DNA of 27,958 nt from RGIG3009 sp964390295 (lineage in GTDB: Bacteria > Bacillota > Clostridia > Oscillospirales > Acutalibacteraceae): the NCBI GenBank assembly GCA_964390295.1, contig CAYMHR010000016.1, positions 1 through 27,958 on the forward strand, written 5' to 3'. The notes under the pieces are model-generated. The model was given only the letters and a program-made list of their open reading frames with translations, ran no database searches and was not told where the DNA came from. Positions within the stretch are counted from its first letter, which is position 1; each line of letters opens with the position of its first letter. A program made the translations under genes and the position numbers. This document shows positions 23,379-27,958 of this stretch, one piece after another.

Positions 23379-24354
23379 GGCTTCTGTGGCTCCACACTTA
23401 AAAGAACCGCGCCATCCGTTTTATCAAACGGGCGGAGTGTTGTTGTGCGTACTGGCGCTTACCGGCTTTTCCTGCCTTCATTACGGTCTGCGGCCGTTGC
23501 TGCTGGTGCTGTGCGGTATGCTCGGTGCGCTAGTCACCGAACTGCTGTGCTGTACGGCTTCCCACCGCAGATCCACGCTTTCGGACGGAACAGCCGCCGT
23601 TACGGGTGCTTTGATCGGTGCTATGATGTCACCGCTTACGCCGTTTTGGGTACCGATGATCGGTTCTGCGTTTGCTATCGGTGTCGCCAAAATGCCGTTT
23701 GGTGGGATTGGCCACAACGTGTTCAATCCCGCTGCTGCCGGCATGGCGTTTTGCGCGATTTGCTTTGCAACTCGCCTGTTTGAATATCCCGATCCATCGC
23801 AAGATGCGGCACTGCCGCTTTGGAACGTAGACGGCGTGATTACCGCCGCTTCGCCCATGCGGCAGTTGACCGGCAACGGCGTGCCGAAACTGGATCGTAT
23901 GACCTTGATCAGCGGTGATTTTGCCGGACCGATCGGTTCGATTGGAATTTTGATTTTGCTGGCATCGGCCGTGTTTTTGTTTGCTCGGCACTCCTCGTCA
24001 CCGTATATTCTGTTTTCGTATCTGATTACCTGCGCGGTCATCGCGGCACTGTTTCCGCGTGCCGATATGGATGCCGGAACCAGCATCCAGTTGGAATTGT
24101 GCACCGGCTTGTTGCTGTTTTGCGGTGTGTTTTTGTTGAGCGATCCGGTGACGGCACCACGCTTCTGGTTGGCACGCGTGGTTTACGGTATCTCGGCCGG
24201 GATGCTGGTGATGGCACTTCGCCATTACGGACGGTATGAGTGCTGTGAATTTTTCGCCGTGTTGCTGGTGAATCCGTTTTCAGCGATTCTGGACCGCACT
24301 TGTTGGTCCTTGTGGCGGCGCTTGTGCCGTCGAAAGGAGGCGGCACACTCGTGA
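23371..24354 (+). CDS. rnfD: RnfD-like membrane subunit (cluster 2, divergent)
   Basis: A 327-residue polytopic membrane protein of the RnfD/NqrB family. Signatures: SDGTAAVTGALIGAMMSP, MPFGGIGHNVFNPAAAGMAF (108-127), GDFAGPIGSIGILILL and, near the end, GRYECCEFFAVLLVNPFSAILDR. At the flavin-attachment position, where canonical RnfD has ATPL, this protein reads ITAASPM (157-163), so the expected Thr is replaced by Ser161. Covalent flavin may be absent or attached differently. The ATG at 23371 has GGAGGAGG upstream and overlaps the RnfC-like stop; it also overlaps rnfE by 4 nt. Confidence 0.85.
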   Translation: MLKASVAPHLKEPRHPFYQTGGVLLCVLALTGFSCLHYGLRPLLLVLCGMLGALVTELLCCTASHRRSTLSDGTAAVTGALIGAMMSPLTPFWVPMIGSAFAIGVAKMPFGGIGHNVFNPAAAGMAFCAICFATRLFEYPDPSQDAALPLWNVDGVITAASPMRQLTGNGVPKLDRMTLISGDFAGPIGSIGILILLASAVFLFARHSSSPYILFSYLITCAVIAALFPRADMDAGTSIQLELCTGLLLFCGVFLLSDPVTAPRFWLARVVYGISAGMLVMALRHYGRYECCEFFAVLLVNPFSAILDRTCWSLWRRLCRRKEAAHS

Positions 24355-25004
24355 AAACCCAACGTCCGTCTTTTCGTTCCTTGATCGAGGTGTTCTGGGA
24401 AACGTTTTTACCCCGCAACGTGGTGTTGGTACAGGCGATGGGACTATGTCCTATTTTGGCCGTTGGCTACGATTTGAAGTACGGCGTGGCTTTGTCGGTG
24501 TGTACGGCATTGGTCCTGCTTCCGGCTAACGTGTTGCTTTCTCTGTTTGGCGAAAAGCTTCCCTTGTGGTTGAGCCCACCGGTATACGCCGTGTTTCCTT
24601 CGGCTTTATTGTTGATCGCGGCCTTCGTGTTGCATCAATACGTTTCACTGGACGTTTATGCGGCACTGTATCTGTTCTTGCCGTTAATGGCTGTCAATTC
24701 ACTGTTTACCATGCGTGATTCTGCCGCTCCTACCGAGCGTGTGCATCCGCTGGTGTCGGTAGCCGATGCTCTGGGTGCTTCTCTGGGCTTTGCCTTGACG
24801 CTGTGCGTTGCTTCCGCCTTGCGTGAGATCGCGATTTACGGCACGTTGTGGGACGTTCCTTTGGGGCTTACCGCCCATTTCCCGGAAGCCAAGCATCCGT
24901 TTATCGGGTACGTGCTGTTGGGCTTTATGGCGGCCACGTTGCAATGGGTGCAAAAGTGGCTACGTCGTCTGCCCTTTGGAAAGGGGGCGGCAACGCATGG
25001 ATGA
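24351..25004 (+). CDS. rnfE: RnfE-like membrane subunit
   Basis: A 217-residue membrane protein with about six helices. It has the RnfE opening WETFLPRNVVLVQAMGLCPILAV (C33 in GLCP) and LREIAIYGTLWD, comparable to the RnfE REILGSG motif. The second cysteine expected for the intramembrane Fe-S centre (VNC in canonical RnfE) is Ser117 (AVNS). RnfE and RnfA form the paired antiparallel core of Rnf/NQR complexes. The start is the GTG at 24351 overlapping the rnfD TGA, with AAGGAGG upstream. The end overlaps rnfA by 8 nt. Confidence 0.88.
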   Translation: MKTQRPSFRSLIEVFWETFLPRNVVLVQAMGLCPILAVGYDLKYGVALSVCTALVLLPANVLLSLFGEKLPLWLSPPVYAVFPSALLLIAAFVLHQYVSLDVYAALYLFLPLMAVNSLFTMRDSAAPTERVHPLVSVADALGASLGFALTLCVASALREIAIYGTLWDVPLGLTAHFPEAKHPFIGYVLLGFMAATLQWVQKWLRRLPFGKGAATHG

Positions 25005-25593
25005 GCTTCGAAACATGATCGTGTATCTTTTGGTTACGGCAACCATGCAAAACTTGGTGTTAACCGCTGGGTTCGGTTCATCGACGCTTGCACACATTGT
25101 GCGTCGTCCGAGGTATCGTCGCACGTATTCACAGTTGTTACTTTGCTTTACCGTGGCGACGACGGCACTGTTTTATCCGTTGGATCGCTTGTTGCCATTC
25201 GATTGGCAATTCCGTATGCTGCGTCCTTTGATCGTCGTGGCTTTAACGGCGTTGCTTTACATTGCCGTGGTGTTGGTTGCGATTCGCCGGTTCCCGCACT
25301 GGTATCGTCATGTGCGTCGTCTGTTGCCCTTGACCGCGTTTAATAATGTCGTTGTCGGAGCGGCATTGGTGACAAACCACCAGCTGGCAGTTTCATTCCT
25401 TCCGGCAATCGGTATTGCGATCGGAGCGGCACTCGGCTTTATGCTGATTTCCGCATTAAGCGCCGAGGCACTGGAGCGCATGGATAATCCGGACACGCCG
25501 GCAGCGTTTCGCGGTTTGCCCGGTATGCTAGTGTATTTGGGCTTGTTTGCGCTGGCACTGATGGGCTTTGATTCGGTGCTGAATTTGATTTGA
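24997..25593 (+). CDS. rnfA: RnfA-like membrane subunit
   Basis: A 198-residue membrane protein with about six helices. The RnfA family is shown by MIVYLLVTATMQNLVLTAGFG at the N-terminus, LPLTAFNNVVVGAAL in the middle, and the C-terminal signature TPAAFRGLPGMLVYLGLFALALMGF. Both cysteines that hold the Fe-S centre in canonical RnfA are replaced: the position of ICPF is Ser29 and that of TNC is Asn117. The ATG at 24997 follows AAGGGGG. Twenty-eight nt separate it from the malic enzyme gene, so the two are likely cotranscribed. Confidence 0.88.
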   Translation: MDELRNMIVYLLVTATMQNLVLTAGFGSSTLAHIVRRPRYRRTYSQLLLCFTVATTALFYPLDRLLPFDWQFRMLRPLIVVALTALLYIAVVLVAIRRFPHWYRHVRRLLPLTAFNNVVVGAALVTNHQLAVSFLPAIGIAIGAALGFMLISALSAEALERMDNPDTPAAFRGLPGMLVYLGLFALALMGFDSVLNLI

Positions 25594-25621
25594 TTATACT
25601 TTGCGGAAAGGATGATGGGCT

Positions 25622-26794
25622 GTGGGAATTCGGGAAGAGGCACTGCAAAAGCACTACGATTGGCAAGGAAAGATCGAGGTGATTTCACGTACGCCGATCC
25701 GCACGCGCGAGCAGCTCTCGCTCGCCTATACGCCCGGCGTTGCCGAGCCGTGTATGGCGATCCACAGTGATTATGAAAAATCGTTTGAGTTGACTCGTCG
25801 CTGGAATATGGTGGCCGTCATTACCGATGGTACCGCCGTTTTGGGACTGGGTGATATTGGCCCGGAAGCCGGTATGCCGGTGATGGAGGGAAAGTGCGCC
25901 TTGTTTAAGGAATTTGCCGACGTCGATGCCTTTCCGCTGTGCCTGCGTACGAAGGACGTGGACGAGATAGTACGCACGATTTATCTGTTGTCTGGCAGCT
26001 TTGGTGGCATCAATCTGGAGGACATTGCCGCACCGCGTTGTTTCAAGATCGAGCGTCGTTTGAAGGAACTGTGCGATATTCCGGTTTTTCATGACGATCA
26101 GCACGGAACCGCCGTTGTGGTAGGCGCTGCACTGCTGAATGCTCTGCGCGTGGTGAACAAGGATATTGCCGCGGTCCGGTGCGTCATCAACGGCGCCGGT
26201 TCGGCGGGCATTGCCATTGCTACGCATTTGTTGAATCTTGGCGTGCGGGACTTGACGTTGTGCGACCGCATCGGCATTCTGGACGAGGGAATGGAAGGCA
26301 TGAATCCGGCACAAGAAGAGCTGTGCCATCGTACCAATCGCCGTCATCTGCGCGGAAGCTTGGCCGATGCCATGAAGGATGCCGACGTGTTTATCGGCGT
26401 TTCCGCTCCCGGTTGTGTCAGTGCCGACATGGTGCGTTCGATGGCATCGGATGCTATCGTGTTTCCCATGGCGAATCCCGTTCCGGAGATCATGCCGGAG
26501 GAGGCTCTTGCCGCCGGCGCGCACGTGGTAGGAACCGGTCGGTCGGATTTTCCCAATCAGATCAACAACGTTATGGCGTTTCCGGGGATTTTTCGCGGTG
26601 CTTTGGATTGTCGTGCACGGGATATTAACGACGAGATGATCATGGCGGCGTCGTTGGCGATCGCTTCCTTGGTGTCGGACGAGGAGCTGGCCCCCGATTA
26701 CATTTTGCCTCCGGCGTTTGACGAACGGATCGGTGCCACGGTGGCGGCAGCGGTTGTGCAGGCGGCACGTCAAAGCGGCGTGGCGCGGAAATAA
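25622..26794 (+). CDS. NAD(P)-dependent malic enzyme
   Basis: A 390-residue enzyme that oxidatively decarboxylates malate to pyruvate and CO2, yielding NAD(P)H. Motifs: LSLAYTPGVAEPC, VITDGTAVLGLGDIGPEAGMPVMEGK, FGGINLEDIAAPRCFKIE (catalytic and metal region), FHDDQHGTAVVVGAAL, the Rossmann loop INGAGSAGIA and VFPMANPVPEI. Length matches the short bacterial form without a C-terminal phosphotransacetylase-like domain. The start is the GTG at 25622 after GGAAAGGATG. Its place 28 nt after rnfA suggests supply of reducing equivalents to the adjacent complex; this is inference. Confidence 0.94.
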   Translation: MGIREEALQKHYDWQGKIEVISRTPIRTREQLSLAYTPGVAEPCMAIHSDYEKSFELTRRWNMVAVITDGTAVLGLGDIGPEAGMPVMEGKCALFKEFADVDAFPLCLRTKDVDEIVRTIYLLSGSFGGINLEDIAAPRCFKIERRLKELCDIPVFHDDQHGTAVVVGAALLNALRVVNKDIAAVRCVINGAGSAGIAIATHLLNLGVRDLTLCDRIGILDEGMEGMNPAQEELCHRTNRRHLRGSLADAMKDADVFIGVSAPGCVSADMVRSMASDAIVFPMANPVPEIMPEEALAAGAHVVGTGRSDFPNQINNVMAFPGIFRGALDCRARDINDEMIMAASLAIASLVSDEELAPDYILPPAFDERIGATVAAAVVQAARQSGVARK

Positions 26795-26803
26795 GAAACG
26801 AAT

Positions 26804-26841
26804 GACTCGCTTTTCTTTGTATGAAAAGCGAGTCTCTTTTT
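26804..26841 (+). terminator. Intrinsic terminator after the malic enzyme gene
   Basis: A perfect 12-bp stem (26804-26815 with 26823-26834), a 7-nt loop and a T-rich tail (TCTTTTT). It closes the Rnf cluster 2/malic enzyme unit. Confidence 0.88.
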
Positions 26842-26851
26842 ACAGGAAACT

Positions 26852-26884
26852 ACAAACGCCTCTCGCATTGCGAGAGGCGTTTGT
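26852..26884. terminator. Second hairpin between convergent genes
   Basis: A perfect 15-bp stem (26852-26866 with 26870-26884) and ATT loop, 10 nt after the preceding terminator and 34 nt past the 3' end of the minus-strand phosphoesterase gene. It lacks a long T-run on either strand, so its efficiency is uncertain; it most likely serves the phosphoesterase gene or insulates the convergent units. Confidence 0.6.
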
Positions 26885-26918
26885 TTGCACACTCAGGGTG
26901 AGGCGGCATACGATGGTA

Positions 26919-27383
26919 TTAGCGGATTCGCAATATGTTGGGAGCGATGCTCCCGCTCACCAGGTCGATGGTGGCATAGGTGCCGCTATATCCCAGCGAG
27001 CCGGGATTGATGAGGTATAAACCGTCTTCGTAGCGTGTCAGGCTTTGGTGCGTATGTCCGAACAGAGCGATCTGTACCCGACGATGGCGCGCTTCGGCAG
27101 TCAATGCGCCCAAACCGCCTTTGACATCGTAGTGATGGCCATGGGTCAGGAACAGCGAGATACCGGAAAATATAATTTCCTGTTCCGTGGGAAACGTGGA
27201 AGACAGATCGCAATTTCCGCGCACCTGATAGACCGGTACGGAACAGGTGGATGCCAGCGCGTGCATTTCTGCGGCACCGTCACCGAGATGTATAATGCAG
27301 CGCGCATCCGGTTGTTCATCCAAAGCGCGCATTAACGAACGGGTATCTCCGTGTGAGTCGGAAACGACAAGAATACGGTGCAT
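26919..27383 (-). CDS. YfcE/MJ0936-type metallophosphoesterase
   Basis: A 154-residue calcineurin-like phosphodiesterase. Metal-binding motifs are in order: VVSDSHGD (DxH, 6-13), HLGDGAAE (GD), VRGNCD (GNxD, with Cys instead of His at the usual GNHD position), THGHHYD and FGHTHQ, followed by YLINPGSLG. Family members are dimetal phosphodiesterases with in vitro activity on model substrates; the physiological substrate is unknown. The ATG follows GGAAGGAA. It is convergent to the malic enzyme gene. Confidence 0.9.
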   Translation of the reverse strand: MHRILVVSDSHGDTRSLMRALDEQPDARCIIHLGDGAAEMHALASTCSVPVYQVRGNCDLSSTFPTEQEIIFSGISLFLTHGHHYDVKGGLGALTAEARHRRVQIALFGHTHQSLTRYEDGLYLINPGSLGYSGTYATIDLVSGSIAPNILRIR

Positions 27384-27432
27384 AAGACTATTCCTTCCTT
27401 GATGGGCATAGCTTACAGTAGGGGGTGAAAGT

Positions 27433-27690
27433 ATGGGGCAGATTACACCGGATCAGCTACAGGCTTTGATCGGCTATGCCGCCAAGCGACTGGGAATGAC
27501 CCCACAGCAGTTGGCCGGCACGGTTCAGAGCGGAGGATTGGGTGCTTTGGCCGACCACGTTGGTTCAGACGATATCCGTCGCATCAACGATTTGGTTGGC
27601 GACCGTCAAAAGGCGGAGCAGTTTTTAAGCTCGCCGGACGTGCGGAGGATGATGGAAAAGCTGTTGGGAGGCACCGATGACCATGGATGA
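27433..27690 (+). CDS. Small protein of unknown function
   Basis: An 85-residue soluble, probably helical protein with no membrane segment. It starts at the ATG at 27433 after GGGGGTGAAAG. The sequence has ITPDQLQALIGYAAKRLGMTPQQLAG and, at the end, LSSPDVRRMMEKLLGG. The final block resembles the first block of the next gene product (LNSPEGMEKIQDMMKALG), so the two may be related. Its stop overlaps the next gene by 14 nt. I do not recognise a named family. Confidence 0.65.
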   Translation: MGQITPDQLQALIGYAAKRLGMTPQQLAGTVQSGGLGALADHVGSDDIRRINDLVGDRQKAEQFLSSPDVRRMMEKLLGGTDDHG

Positions 27691-27958
27691 GGAATTAACG
27701 CGTAAACTGGATCATCTGCTCAATTCGCCGGAGGGTATGGAAAAAATTCAAGATATGATGAAAGCACTGGGAATAGCATCTTCGACCACCGGCGGAGAAA
27801 CGGCGCTTCCTGCCGAACAATCCTCGCCGAAGTCGACGAGCGTGCCGGACGAAGAGCTTGCCGGTACCGGTTTGCTGAATTTAGCGCCGTTGCTTCAATC
27901 CTTGGGGAAGGAAGATCAAAACACGGCGTTGCTGAAAGCATTGCGCCCGTACCTGCAC
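27677..27958 (+). CDS. Unknown protein, N-terminal part (cut by window edge)
   Basis: The first 94 codons of a frame open to the right edge. The ATG at 27677 has GGGAGG 5 nt upstream; an ATG at 27683 is an alternative. The start, DEELTRKLDHLLNSPEGMEKIQDMMKALG, is helical. A Ser/Thr/Pro-rich linker (about 33-58) follows, then LLNLAPLLQSLGKEDQNTALLKALRPYL. The 'LL.ALRPYL' ending is of a type I associate with clostridial proteins of unknown function, but I cannot name it. Translationally coupled to the gene before. Confidence 0.6.
   Translation, partial: MTMDEELTRKLDHLLNSPEGMEKIQDMMKALGIASSTTGGETALPAEQSSPKSTSVPDEELAGTGLLNLAPLLQSLGKEDQNTALLKALRPYLH

Noticed and set aside
25685..26773. Long open frame (362 codons) antisense to the malic enzyme gene
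   Set aside because: The sense frame has every family motif; the antisense translation has no recognisable motif.
26919..27383. Possible redox role of the metallophosphoesterase with the Rnf cluster
   Set aside because: It is convergent, separated by two hairpins, and a general phosphodiesterase by motifs.
1..27958. CRISPR array, tRNA or rRNA genes
   Set aside because: No regularly spaced direct repeats and no tRNA- or rRNA-like segments were found by reading; a covariance-model scan was not possible.

Overview
The window looks like a moderately GC-rich Clostridia-type Firmicute chromosome, perhaps Oscillospiraceae/Ruminococcaceae-like. The evidence is strong AAGGAGG-type ribosome binding sites, tight operons with overlapping stop/start codons, frequent GTG/TTG starts, a MecA-type adaptor, a YdbS/YdbT-like pair, a DUF6062 protein, and Rnf subunits in clostridial order. 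All homology calls are by eye from translated motifs; no database was searched.

Layout, left to right. (1) 1-250: the 3' end of an IS30-family element. (2) 257-1087 (-): a sugar-phosphate isomerase/epimerase with its own promoter. (3) 1143-5159 (-): Rnf-like cluster 1, transcribed rnfC, rnfD, rnfG, then a shortened RnfE-RnfA fusion. (4) 5261-7071 (+): two bacterial PH-domain membrane proteins. (5) 7139-12006 (-): a Gld-like ABC operon (ATPase, permease, GldG-like protein, DUF4340 protein). (6) 12165-13736 (+): RibF fused to a HAD phosphatase. (7) 13835-15088 (-): a small membrane protein and a DUF6062 protein, separated by an AT-rich spacer with DnaA-box-like 9-mers. (8) 15237-21446 (+): fba, polA, tsaE-tsaB, upp and rpe. 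(9) 21397-21981 (-): a MecA-like adaptor. (10) 22086-26794 (+): Rnf-like cluster 2 (degenerate RnfC, RnfD, RnfE, RnfA) followed by a malic enzyme. (11) 26919-27383 (-): a YfcE-like phosphoesterase. (12) 27433 to the right edge (+): two small unknown proteins.

The most unusual content is the pair of Rnf-like clusters about 17 kb apart. Neither encodes RnfB, the ferredoxin-side subunit. Cluster 1 has a canonical NADH/FMN-type RnfC, an RnfD with its flavin-attachment Thr, an RnfG interrupted by a second FMN-binding domain, and an E-A fusion. Cluster 2 has an RnfC that has lost the NADH/FMN motifs but kept both 4Fe-4S motifs, an RnfD with Ser in place of the flavin Thr, and RnfE and RnfA missing most of the cysteines that hold the intramembrane iron-sulfur centre in canonical Rnf/NQR. 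I infer one or two remodelled flavin-based redox complexes, possibly exporting electrons from NADH to an extracytoplasmic acceptor. A flavin-supply enzyme with an added phosphatase domain (RibF-HAD) lies between the two clusters. No tRNA, rRNA or CRISPR array was seen, and no gene-free stretch exceeds 300 bases.
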